Shown: in pieces, positions 56,621 through 64,000 of the stretch
Layout of the letters: each line of letters starts with the position of its first letter
Position numbering within the stretch: the stretch's first letter is position 1
NCBI RefSeq assembly: GCF_013363975.1
Contig: NZ_JABWGN010000008.1
Coordinates: forward strand, 62,001 to 126,000
Direction: 5' to 3'
From: Nonomuraea montanisoli
GTDB lineage: Bacteria > Actinomycetota > Actinomycetes > Streptosporangiales > Streptosporangiaceae
DNA length: 64,000 bases
Program-made: the position numbers and the translations under genes
Notes under the pieces: generated by a model
Databases searched by the model: none
The model's input: the letters and a program-made list of their open reading frames with translations, nothing else
What the model was told of the DNA's origin: nothing

Positions 56621-57775
56621 GTGTCGGGCCAGGTGAAGCGCCACACCGAGGAACGCATGGCCAGGATGATCGCCTACACCCGGGCCGGGACCACGCCCTT
56701 CGTCTACATCCCGCTGCTCGGCTGGGACGATCTCGCCCACCCGCTGCTGTCCGTCGTCACGGCGCTGGCGGCCACGGCCGAGGCGGCGTGGTTCTTCCGC
56801 CGCGCCTGGCGCTCCGGCGACCTGCGCGACCCGCTGCTCATCTGGGGCGACGTCGTCTTCTGCGTCGTGGTCATGCTCGTCGGCACGCGCGCCGCGTTCC
56901 CGGCGGACCGCAACGTGATCACGACGGAGTTCCTGCCGTACAGCCTGGTGGCGTCGGCGGCGATGGGGTTCGGGCTGGGGTTCGGCCGGCGGGCCGTGCC
57001 GGGAGTCGCGGCGCTGTGCCTGTCGTGGCCGGTCGCCCTCTACCCGCACTACGCCATCAAGGTGGTCTCCGACCTGCTCGGCTTCCTGCTCTGGTACGCC
57101 ATCGCGGTGCTGATCGGCCGGGAGCTGCGCACGCTGGCGGACGCGGCGGAGAAGGCCCAGGACGCCACCCGGCGGGCCGAGCGCCTCCTCGCCGAGCAGG
57201 AACGCCTCACCATGATCACCCGGCACCGGGAGCTCACCCACCGGGAGATCCACGACCACCTGCTGCCCATCGTCGACCACGTCGCCGCCGGGCAGCACGT
57301 CGATCCCGGGCTGGCGCGGGCGGCGCGGCTCGGCGCGAACCGGGCGCGCCGCTTCATCATGGACCCCCGCGCCGCCGACGAGCTGCCGTTCGAGCAGCTC
57401 ATGGAGGAGGTCTGCGACGCCTACATCGCGAGGGGGCTGGCGCTGACGTCGGTGATCCTCGTGGACGGCGACCCGCCCGAGGAGGTGGGCGAGGCCGTCG
57501 CGGCGGCGACCCGCGAGGCGCTCACCAACGTGCTCAAGCACGCGGGCGAGGAGGCGCGCGTGAACCTGTTCGTGGAGGCGGGCCCGGACCGGTTGGAGGT
57601 GGTGATCCGCGACCGGGGACACGGGTTCGCGGCGGGGCAGGCGCGGCCGGGCGGCGGATTCCTGCGCACGTTCGCCGCCGTCGCCCGGCACGGGGGCGTC
57701 TGCGACGTCACCTCCGAACCCGGGGCGGGCACGCGCGTCGCGATCCGCTGGCCGGAAGCCGCCCATGCCGGATGA
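56621..57775 (+). CDS. Membrane sensor histidine kinase (NarL/LuxR-pair type)
   Basis: A 384-residue sensor kinase. Several N-terminal membrane helices (about 20-160; LLIWGDVVFCVVVMLVG, GVAALCLSWPVALYPHY, FLLWYAIAVLIGRE) lead into a dimerisation helix with the phosphoacceptor His211 in THREIHDHLLP. The ATPase has the N-box EALTNVLKHAGEEARVN, the G1 VVIRDRGHGF and the G2-like GGGFLRTFAAVARHGG. It belongs to the HisKA_3 class that pairs with LuxR-type response regulators. GTG 56621 follows GAGGAGG. It overlaps the response regulator by 11 bases, so the two form a two-component operon. The stimulus is unknown. Confidence 0.87.
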   Translation: MSGQVKRHTEERMARMIAYTRAGTTPFVYIPLLGWDDLAHPLLSVVTALAATAEAAWFFRRAWRSGDLRDPLLIWGDVVFCVVVMLVGTRAAFPADRNVITTEFLPYSLVASAAMGFGLGFGRRAVPGVAALCLSWPVALYPHYAIKVVSDLLGFLLWYAIAVLIGRELRTLADAAEKAQDATRRAERLLAEQERLTMITRHRELTHREIHDHLLPIVDHVAAGQHVDPGLARAARLGANRARRFIMDPRAADELPFEQLMEEVCDAYIARGLALTSVILVDGDPPEEVGEAVAAATREALTNVLKHAGEEARVNLFVEAGPDRLEVVIRDRGHGFAAGQARPGGGFLRTFAAVARHGGVCDVTSEPGAGTRVAIRWPEAAHAG

Positions 57776-58616
57776 GAGCCCCGGCGGCGCTCCCGGCGCG
57801 GTCCCCGGGGCGGGCTCCGCCAAGCTGATCATCGTCGACGACCATCCGTCGGTCACGGAGTCCATCACGCTGCGGCTGCTGGACGCCGGCTTCGCGGTCC
57901 TGCCCCCCGTCACGGACGTGGAGGACATCGACTGGGCGCTGGCCCCGGACGTCGCGATCTGCGACCTGCGGCTGCTGCCCGGCCTGTCGTGGGGCGGCGC
58001 GATCCGGCACCTGTCCTCGCACGGCTGCCGGGTGCTGGCCATGTCCGGCGTCGCCACGCCCGAGCAGGTGCTGGACGCGATCGAGCAGGGGGCGCGGGGG
58101 TTCGTGGAGAAGACGTCCGTGCCCGCGGAGTTCGTCTCGGCGGTCGCCGCCGTCGTCGAGGGCCACCACCACGTCTCGGCCCGGCTGGCCGGCTACGTCC
58201 TGGAGGACGTCCGCCGCCGCCCGCTGGCCGACGGCGAGCTCGGGCCGGTGGAGCTGGGCGTGGTGCGTGCCTTCGCCCAGGGCGACAGCGCCGCGGAGGC
58301 CGCGCGGCGCGCCGGGCTGCCCGAGGCCGAGCTGCACGCGCTGCTCGCGCGGGTCTTCGAGGTCGTACGGCGCCGCCGCAGGGACCGCCGCTACCGGCTG
58401 ACCACGCGCGAGCGGGAGGTGGTGCGGCTGGTCGGCCATCTCGGCATGACCCGGCACGAGGCGGCCCGCGAGCTGCGCGTCAGCGAGGACCGGGTGTCGG
58501 ACCTGCTGGCGGGCGTGCGCGACAAGTACGTGGCCTGCCATCCCGGCGAGAGCCGCAACCTGGCGCCGCTCAGCGCGGCCATCCGCTGGGCCAACGAGCT
58601 GGGCATCCTTCCCTAG
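57765..58616 (+). CDS. LuxR-type response regulator
   Basis: A 283-residue response regulator. Receiver domain about 18-135: acidic pair Asp25-Asp26 in IIVDDHPSV, phosphoacceptor Asp67 in ICDLRLLPG, and Lys116 in FVEKTS. A region with a first helix-turn-helix-like segment follows (AEAARRAGLPEAELHALLAR). A second, LuxR-like one comes after it (LTTREREVVRLVGHLGMTRH, then EAARELRVSEDRVSDLL). Two HTH-like segments in tandem are unusual for the NarL class, which normally has one. ATG 57765 lies inside the kinase 3' end. Targets are not evident. Confidence 0.85.
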   Translation: MPDESPGGAPGAVPGAGSAKLIIVDDHPSVTESITLRLLDAGFAVLPPVTDVEDIDWALAPDVAICDLRLLPGLSWGGAIRHLSSHGCRVLAMSGVATPEQVLDAIEQGARGFVEKTSVPAEFVSAVAAVVEGHHHVSARLAGYVLEDVRRRPLADGELGPVELGVVRAFAQGDSAAEAARRAGLPEAELHALLARVFEVVRRRRRDRRYRLTTREREVVRLVGHLGMTRHEAARELRVSEDRVSDLLAGVRDKYVACHPGESRNLAPLSAAIRWANELGILP

Positions 58617-58657
58617 CACAGGACAGCCTGGGCGGCAATCCCCAGCTTTCCGGGGAT

Positions 58658-58680
58658 ACCGGACCGTTCCAACGGCCGGT
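58658..58680 (+). terminator. Hairpin after the two-component operon
   Basis: ACCGG-CCGTT (58658-58668, one bulged A) pairs with AACGG-CCGGT (58671-58680), a 10-bp stem just after the response regulator stop at 58616. A smaller ATCCCC/GGGGAT hairpin precedes it. Confidence 0.5.
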
Positions 58681-58716
58681 ACCCATGAGATGACGACGGC
58701 TGGACCGGAGGGGAAC

Positions 58717-59277
58717 ATGGGCACTGAGCACTTGATGGGCGGGCGGCGGTTCCTGGTGGGGGCGGCGCTGCTCGCGGGCCTGAGCGTGCCGCTGGTCGCG
58801 CCGGCCCCGGCGAACGCGGTGACGGCGACGGCGTACCGGGCGGAAGGTCTTCAGGCGGCGGCCCGGGCTCGGGCGGCGGTGGTGCTGCGGGTGGGGCGGC
58901 TCCTCAGCTTCCAGCAGGTCAAGGGCACGCCCAGCGCCCGCGCGCAGGCCCGGGTGGCCAACGCCGTCTTCACCTTCTTCGACAACGGCACGTTCGCCTT
59001 CACCACCACCGACGTCCGCACCGACCTGTATCCGCTCCGCGGCCGCTACCAGATCAACGGCAACCGGGTGAGCATGACCGCGCACGGATCGTCGGCCATC
59101 GGCGGCAGCAGCGCCTTCACCGAGATGGTCGCGAGCATCGACTTCTCGTCCCGGCCCGGGGTGATGACCCTGGACTGGGCGAGCGGGGCGGGGTACGGGG
59201 CGGTGGTGAACGGCACGCGGTTCGGGACGGGGGCCTCCTCCCAGATCCACGCCCGCTTCACCGTGGTCCAGGGCTGA
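58717..59277 (+). CDS. Secreted beta-rich protein, unknown function
   Basis: A 186-residue exported protein. Signal peptide to about residue 35 (PLVAPAPANA), then a mature chain with FFDNGTFAFTTTDVRTDLYP, RGRYQINGNRVSMTAHGSS and VNGTRFGTGASSQIHARFTV. The alternating strand pattern suggests a calycin/lipocalin-like or small beta-barrel fold. No cysteines or catalytic residues are evident. ATG 58717 follows GGAGGGGAAC; two nearby ATG codons are also in frame. It is a single gene between a terminator-like hairpin and a strong one. It could be under the adjacent two-component system; that is only positional. Confidence 0.6.
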   Translation: MGTEHLMGGRRFLVGAALLAGLSVPLVAPAPANAVTATAYRAEGLQAAARARAAVVLRVGRLLSFQQVKGTPSARAQARVANAVFTFFDNGTFAFTTTDVRTDLYPLRGRYQINGNRVSMTAHGSSAIGGSSAFTEMVASIDFSSRPGVMTLDWASGAGYGAVVNGTRFGTGASSQIHARFTVVQG

Positions 59278-59280
59278 CCG

Positions 59281-59319
59281 CGACCGGGGCGGCGCGCGTC
59301 GGGCGCGCCGCCCCGGTCG
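59281..59319. terminator. Perfect 17-bp bidirectional terminator hairpin
   Basis: CGACCGGGGCGGCGCGC (59281-59297) and GCGCGCCGCCCCGGTCG (59303-59319) pair without mismatch over a 5-base loop, between convergent stops at 59277 and 59380. It is the longest perfect hairpin I see in the window. Confidence 0.9.
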
Positions 59320-59379
59320 GCCCCGCGGGGCGCGGGCGGGTGGAGGGGACCGCCCGTGCCCCTGCCCGTCAGCCTCGGG

Positions 59380-62300
59380 TCACCTGAGGCCGTAGGCCCG
59401 GCTGATCGTCTGCTCGACGGTGTTCCCCTCGGCGTCGGCGGCCTGGACGCGCAGGCCCACCGTTCCCCTGGTGCCGGCCAGCGGCGGGTGGGTGAGGGTG
59501 GCGGTGCTGGAGGTGGCGTCCTTCCTCGACGTGGGGACGGGCGTCCAGGTGGCGCCGTCGTCGTAGGTGGCCCAGAGCTTGAGGCTGGTGACCTTGGCGT
59601 CGGGCTTGTCGTACGACCCCTGGTAGCCGGTGATCGTGATCCGGTGCGCCTGGCCGGCCGGCGTCCGGTTGTCCAGGTCCAGCCCGAGGTCGTAGCGGAG
59701 GTTCAGCTTCCGGACCGGCTCGCACGGGGCGAGCACGCCGGTGTAGAGCCAGCCGACGCACAGGCCGTCACCGATGGTCTGCATGCCGCCGGTCGGGCGC
59801 TTGGAGCGGAACGTCCAGGTGCTCGACACGTCGGTCGCGTACCGCTGGAGCGGGTTGGGGGTGTGGAAGACGTCGGTGAGCCGGTACGCGCCCTCCGCCT
59901 CCGGCAGCTTGAACCTCGGCATGGTGATGACGACACCGCCCGCGCCGGTGTCCTCGGCGACGAGCGGGATCTCCTGGCCGTCGCGGTAGAGGTGCAGCTC
60001 GTCCTTGCCGCCGTACTGCGCCCAGAAGTTCGCGTTGTACGTGAACGCCTCCTGGTGGGCCGGGTCCGTGCCCATGACCGGGAGCGTCGCCATGAAGACG
60101 TCCCCGGTGCGGCAGTCGAAGCAGGCGGTGGTGCCGCTGGCGACGGTCTCGGGCGAGAAGACCGGCGTGCCCGGCACGCGGGGCTGGGCCGCCCAGCGCT
60201 CGGTCTTCGCCCCTGCGGAGGAGTAGATGTTCGTGGACTGCGCGGTCATCCCCTGGCTGCGGACGCCGTCGTCGCCTCCCTCGTCGTAGCTGAGCCTCGT
60301 CGCGCGGGTCCACGACACGTCCCGCGATACGGGGCCGACGTACTCGGTCACGGCGTTCTGCGCGCGCCAGGAGTGCTGCAGGTCGGCGCCACTCATCAGC
60401 GTCCCGGGACGGGTGAGCACGGTCGCCTGCCAGGCGAGCGTGACCAGGCCGGGCCGGTCGGCGTGGAAGCGGTCGTCGATCTCGTACAGGTTGCGCCCGC
60501 CGACCTCGTAGTCGAGGTCGGCGGGGACGCGCCCGCGCTCGTGGAAGAGCAGCGAGTACACGTACGGGGTGTTCGTGACGCCCTCGGCCCGGACGCTCAC
60601 CGGCCGCCGGGCGAGCGCGGCGGCCAGCGCGCGGCCCTCCTCCGCCGGCAGGCTCATCGTCGGGACGGGATAGGCGGGCCAGTACCCGGCCGCGTCGAGG
60701 AAGGCCCGGTGGACCGCGCCGAAGCCGAGCACGCCCGCCGCCCCGGCGGCGGCCGCGGCCCGGACCCGGTCGAGGGCGTCGCCCGCGCAGGTCATGGTGG
60801 GACACAGGTCGCTCAGGTCCAGCAGGACGAGCTTGCCGCGCGGGTCGGCGGCGGCCAGCTCGGCGGCCTGCCCGCGGCCGCCCGAGACCACGGGGATCGT
60901 GCGGCGGCCGTCGAGCTTGGGCGTCCCCGGGGCGAGGTCCTGGTAGCGGGGGTGCAGGGCGCGCCCGTCCGCCGTCATGCTGATGACCGGCGCGCCGCTC
61001 ACGAACCGCCCGGCGACGTCGAAGGTGCCCTGGGAGACCTTGCGGGTGGGCAGCAGCCAGTAATGGTGCAGCCCGTACGTCGGATAGTAGGTCTCGGCCC
61101 GGACGGAACCGATGCCGTTGGCGGCCTCGCGCTCGGAGGCGTACTGCGAGGCGTAGACCTCGACCGGCCGCGGGGTGCGCTGGGTGACCTTGCGCGCGGA
61201 GCGCAGGTCGAGCGTGACCGTGACGTCCTTGGTGGCCTCGAACTGCGGCTGCGCCGGCAGGGCCATGTTCCACTCCCCGTCGGCGCCCCGCCAGGCCACC
61301 GCGGAGGTCACGCTGAAGGTGCCGGGGTAGACCCGTGCCTCGCTCTCCGTGCCGGCGGCGGGGTAGTGCACGAAGTCGAGGTCGTCGCGGTCGTCGGTGC
61401 GCATGACGGCCCACGGGACCGGCGGCATGTCGGTCGCGCCGTCCGGGAAGATCATCCGGGTGCGCACGGTGACCTTCCGCGGCTCGGCGAACGCGCCGAC
61501 GGCGGTGTTCAGCGTGACGGCTCCGCTCGCGTCGGCGGCCCGCACGAACCCCTCGTACCAGGTCTCGGGGCCCGACGGGTCGAAGGTGACGGCGACGGGC
61601 GCGCTGCCGTGCGCGGGCACGGTGACGGTGTCGTGGTCCAGGGTGAGCGCGCGCTCGGGCGCGGTGCCCCGGTGGGCCTTGATCCCGGCGCGCAGCGTGA
61701 GCGTCACCGGCTGGTCGCCGTCGTTGGTGTAGGTGAGCGTCCTGGAGACCTTGCCGGCGTGGGGCGAGGGCAGCACGCCGAAGTCGATGTTGCCGGACGC
61801 GTGCACCTGCTGGCGGACGGCGCGGGCCACGTCCACCCGTCCGGCGCCCTGCGTGTAGGCGGCGTACCCGTCGTCGCGGGCGGTGCTGGTGAGCGCGGCC
61901 TTGAGCTGGGCGCCGGTCCACCCTGGGTGCTGCTGGGCCAGCAGCGCCGCCGCGCCGGCCACGTGCGGGGTGGCCATCGAGGTGCCGGACGCGGTGGTGT
62001 ACCGGTCGTCCACGGGCGTGCCCATCCCGGTGCCCGCCGCGCGGGCCGCGGTGATGTCCACGCCGGGGGCGACGAGGTCGGGCTTGAGGCCGTAGCCGAG
62101 CGGCGCGGGACCCGTGCTGGAGAAGGGCGCGAGCTTCTCGTCCCCGTCGACCGCGCCGACGGTCAGGGCCGACGCGGCCGAGCCCGGCGTGTTGATCTTC
62201 CGGTTGCCGGGGTCGTTGCCCGCCGCGATGACGAACAGCGAGGTCGAGGTGGCGCTGAGGTGGTCGACCGCCTCGGTCATCGGGTCGGGCTGGTCGGAGC

Positions 62301-63351
62301 AGCAGCCGCCGATGCTGATGCTGACCACCCTGGCCTGCTGGGCGACGGCCCACTCCATGCCGGCGATGATGGCCGACGCGTCACCGACGCCGCTCTTGTC
62401 CAGGACCTTGCCGACGAGCAGCGAGGCCCGCGGCGCGACACCGGTGTACTTGCCGTTCGAGGCGGCCCCGGTGCCCGCGATGGTCGAGGCGACGTGGGTG
62501 CCGTGCCCGTGCCCGTCCTGCACGGACGGGTCGGCGGTGAAGTTCGCGGTGGCCACGACGCGGTCGGCGAGGTCGGGGTGGCCGGTGTCGACGCCGGTGT
62601 CGAGGACGGCGACCTTGACGCCGTCGCCCTTGTACCCGGCGGCCCACGCCTCGGGCGCGCCGATCTGCGGGACGCTCCGGTCGAGCAGCGCCCGGACCTT
62701 GCGGTCGAGCCAGACCTTCGACAGGCCGCGGCCGAGCGTGGCGCTCCTGGCGGGCTCCGGGGGCTCGACGGCCGTCCAGAACTGCCCGGCCTGCTTCTTG
62801 TCCACCTTGACCGCGGCGCCGGCCACGCTGGGCAGCCCGCGGGGGGCCGAGGTGGCGGGCAGGGCGTCGGCCTGCGCCGACAACGCGGTCGCCGCCTGCT
62901 TGGCGTCGCCGTACTGCAGGATCAGCGGCAGGCTCGCGCTCTCCGTGTCGGTGTAGCCGTTGCGCGCCAGGTAGGCGACGTCGAACAGGCTCCTGTCCAT
63001 CCGGCCGGACGACACGAGGCCCATCACGTCGGACGGGAAGACGTAGTAGGCGTCCTGCTCGCGTACGGACAGGAAGGACACGGGGGCGCCGCCGGGCCGC
63101 CGGGCGGGCGTCACCCGGTGACTCGGGGTCCCGTCGGAGGCGGTGCTGAAGGAGACCACGTCCCCGGTGATCAGGGTGACCTTCTCCGGCGCCTGCCCCG
63201 GCAGCGTGGGCGAGGCGACGAAACGGGTCATGCTGGAGGCGGAGGGTTCGGGGGACGGTGATGGCGTCGGCGCCACGGCCATTCCGGTCGTCAGTACCAG
63301 CCCCAGGGCCGAGAGCCCGGACGATGGGCGTCGCCATCGATGACGCGTCAT
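59380..63351 (-). CDS. Very large secreted S8 subtilisin-family protease
   Basis: A 1323-residue exported protease. Signal peptide to about residue 27, then a propeptide-like region (40-205). Catalytic domain about 240-500 with Asp251 in VAVLDTGVDTGHPD, His286 in GHGHGTHVAST and Ser458 in ASGTSMATPHVAG. Beta-rich modules follow: a Fn3-like region near NIDFGVLPSPHAGKVSRTLT, a segment with paired cysteines (LSDLCPTMTCAGDAL) in a protease-associated-like domain, and several C-terminal sandwich domains. ATG 63351 follows AGGAGACCC. The size matches actinomycete 1100-1300-residue S8 proteases that act on extracellular protein. A divergent TrmB/LuxR-like regulator starts 178 bases away and may control it. 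Confidence 0.92.
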   Translation of the reverse strand: MTRHRWRRPSSGLSALGLVLTTGMAVAPTPSPSPEPSASSMTRFVASPTLPGQAPEKVTLITGDVVSFSTASDGTPSHRVTPARRPGGAPVSFLSVREQDAYYVFPSDVMGLVSSGRMDRSLFDVAYLARNGYTDTESASLPLILQYGDAKQAATALSAQADALPATSAPRGLPSVAGAAVKVDKKQAGQFWTAVEPPEPARSATLGRGLSKVWLDRKVRALLDRSVPQIGAPEAWAAGYKGDGVKVAVLDTGVDTGHPDLADRVVATANFTADPSVQDGHGHGTHVASTIAGTGAASNGKYTGVAPRASLLVGKVLDKSGVGDASAIIAGMEWAVAQQARVVSISIGGCCSDQPDPMTEAVDHLSATSTSLFVIAAGNDPGNRKINTPGSAASALTVGAVDGDEKLAPFSSTGPAPLGYGLKPDLVAPGVDITAARAAGTGMGTPVDDRYTTASGTSMATPHVAGAAALLAQQHPGWTGAQLKAALTSTARDDGYAAYTQGAGRVDVARAVRQQVHASGNIDFGVLPSPHAGKVSRTLTYTNDGDQPVTLTLRAGIKAHRGTAPERALTLDHDTVTVPAHGSAPVAVTFDPSGPETWYEGFVRAADASGAVTLNTAVGAFAEPRKVTVRTRMIFPDGATDMPPVPWAVMRTDDRDDLDFVHYPAAGTESEARVYPGTFSVTSAVAWRGADGEWNMALPAQPQFEATKDVTVTLDLRSARKVTQRTPRPVEVYASQYASEREAANGIGSVRAETYYPTYGLHHYWLLPTRKVSQGTFDVAGRFVSGAPVISMTADGRALHPRYQDLAPGTPKLDGRRTIPVVSGGRGQAAELAAADPRGKLVLLDLSDLCPTMTCAGDALDRVRAAAAAGAAGVLGFGAVHRAFLDAAGYWPAYPVPTMSLPAEEGRALAAALARRPVSVRAEGVTNTPYVYSLLFHERGRVPADLDYEVGGRNLYEIDDRFHADRPGLVTLAWQATVLTRPGTLMSGADLQHSWRAQNAVTEYVGPVSRDVSWTRATRLSYDEGGDDGVRSQGMTAQSTNIYSSAGAKTERWAAQPRVPGTPVFSPETVASGTTACFDCRTGDVFMATLPVMGTDPAHQEAFTYNANFWAQYGGKDELHLYRDGQEIPLVAEDTGAGGVVITMPRFKLPEAEGAYRLTDVFHTPNPLQRYATDVSSTWTFRSKRPTGGMQTIGDGLCVGWLYTGVLAPCEPVRKLNLRYDLGLDLDNRTPAGQAHRITITGYQGSYDKPDAKVTSLKLWATYDDGATWTPVPTSRKDATSSTATLTHPPLAGTRGTVGLRVQAADAEGNTVEQTISRAYGLR

Positions 63352-63529
63352 GGGTCTCCTCGCAGGATCGCATGCATGATCGACTCCCACGCACCATGAC
63401 AGGTCAAGAAATATCCTGAAAAGACGGTGGGTCGTCCTCTTCCCGCCACTGGCGGGAATAGGGCAACCGGATTCCGGCCGATGACCGGAAACCCCCGCGC
63501 CGCCCACGGCGGTGAGTGATCATGGGGGG

Positions 63530-64000
63530 ATGCTGCGCATCCTCGGGCTGTCCGCGGCGGAGCAGGCCCTGTACGAGGCCCTGGTGGAGCACGCCCCGGT
63601 CACCCTCGGCGAGCTGGACCGGCTCGCGGCCCGGCACGCCCCGTACGCGCCGGCCGGCGCCCTCGCCGCCAGGCTGGAGGAGCTGGGCCTGATCGCCCGC
63701 CTCCCCGAGGACCCGCCCCGGTACGTCGTCGTCCCGCCCGAGATGGGGCTGGACGCGCTGATCCGCGAGCGGGCCCGCGAGCTGGCCGACGCCCGGCGGC
63801 GCGTGGCCCGGCTCTCCGCCCGCTACCACCGCACCGCGGCCGCGCAGGAGTCCGGCGGGCTGGTGGAGGTGGTGATCGGGCGGGAGGCCGTCCTGCACCG
63901 GTTCGACCAGCTCCAGCGCGGCACGCGCAAGGAGATCCGGGTGTTCGACGCGCCGCCGTACGTGGGCGTCGTGGGCGGGAACACCCAGGAGTTCGAGCTG
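63530..64000 (+). CDS. TrmB/LuxR-like transcriptional regulator (3' end outside the window)
   Basis: An open frame running to the right edge, 157 codons visible. The N-terminal winged-helix region matches the TrmB-like domain seen in actinomycete LuxR regulators linked to S8 proteases: LSAAEQALYEALVEHAPVTL, then LGELDRLAARHAP-like and ARLEELGLIARLPEDP. The following helix RERARELADARRRVARLSAR and the segment VFDAPPYVG begin the sensor part. The C-terminal LuxR helix-turn-helix expected in this family would be outside the window. ATG 63530 is close after GGGGGG; an in-frame GTG 63512 is also possible. It is divergent from the large protease. Confidence 0.72.
   Translation, partial: MLRILGLSAAEQALYEALVEHAPVTLGELDRLAARHAPYAPAGALAARLEELGLIARLPEDPPRYVVVPPEMGLDALIRERARELADARRRVARLSARYHRTAAAQESGGLVEVVIGREAVLHRFDQLQRGTRKEIRVFDAPPYVGVVGGNTQEFEL

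Noticed and set aside
59356..63261. A 1301-codon plus-strand open frame opposite the large protease
   Set aside because: It is an antisense shadow common at this G+C. It lacks a ribosome binding site and family motifs, while the minus strand has a complete S8 protease.

Overview
The window is about 70% G+C chromosomal DNA from an actinomycete. Codon third positions are strongly G/C, GTG starts are common, and most leaders carry clear GGAGG-type ribosome binding sites. The gene families (membrane Ser/Thr kinases, SARP/NB-ARC regulators, S8 proteases, XRE-TPR and LuxR regulators, many small secreted proteins) fit Streptosporangiales such as Nonomuraea. That placement is inferred from gene style, not from a marker gene. 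I see no rRNA, tRNA, insertion sequence, phage or CRISPR array.

Layout. 1-8.8 kb: the end of a TPR-like protein, a PPOX/F420-type oxidoreductase, two tandemly duplicated membrane Ser/Thr kinases, a TMEM175-like channel, a secreted tripeptidyl-aminopeptidase-like hydrolase, a small basic protein and a secreted PI-PLC-like enzyme. 8.9-13.4 kb: a compact minus-strand RiPP operon. It holds a Nif11-type precursor peptide, a DUF6445/2OG-oxygenase-like protein, a B12-binding radical SAM enzyme and an HTTM/VKGC-like membrane protein. 13.5-15.4 kb: a TetR regulator divergent from a cytochrome P450 that has lost its heme-cysteine loop. 16-27 kb: two large SARP/NB-ARC regulators flanking a WxL-like cell-surface locus, a Vgb-like secreted beta-propeller and an NmrA-like reductase. 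27-34.2 kb: small Cys-rich secreted proteins, a third membrane kinase, an XRE-TPR regulator coupled to a SLOG protein, and a secreted subtilisin.

34.2-47 kb: a TSUP permease, a Gly/Trp/Cys-rich secreted peptide, an MFS exporter, an ABC-F protein with an apparent attenuator leader peptide, NAD kinase, a YibE/F permease, DUF72, CorA, and a TAXI-TRAP operon with DUF1850. 47-52.6 kb: a VCBS/FG-GAP secreted protein followed by a 1318-residue Ala-rich polymorphic toxin with a CdiA-like C-terminal domain and an overlapping candidate immunity gene. 52.6-64 kb: a nucleotidyltransferase, an anti-sigma-type ATPase, a LuxR regulator, a PAP2-like membrane protein, a GDPD, a histidine kinase/response regulator pair, a secreted protein, a 1323-residue S8 protease and a divergent TrmB/LuxR-like regulator cut by the window edge.

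Systems most worth attention: the Nif11 RiPP operon, the toxin/immunity pair, the ABC-F leader, the heme-less P450, and two operon junctions where a CTG start appears to overlap the upstream stop as CTGA. Convergent genes are often separated by long perfect GC hairpins that probably terminate in both directions.
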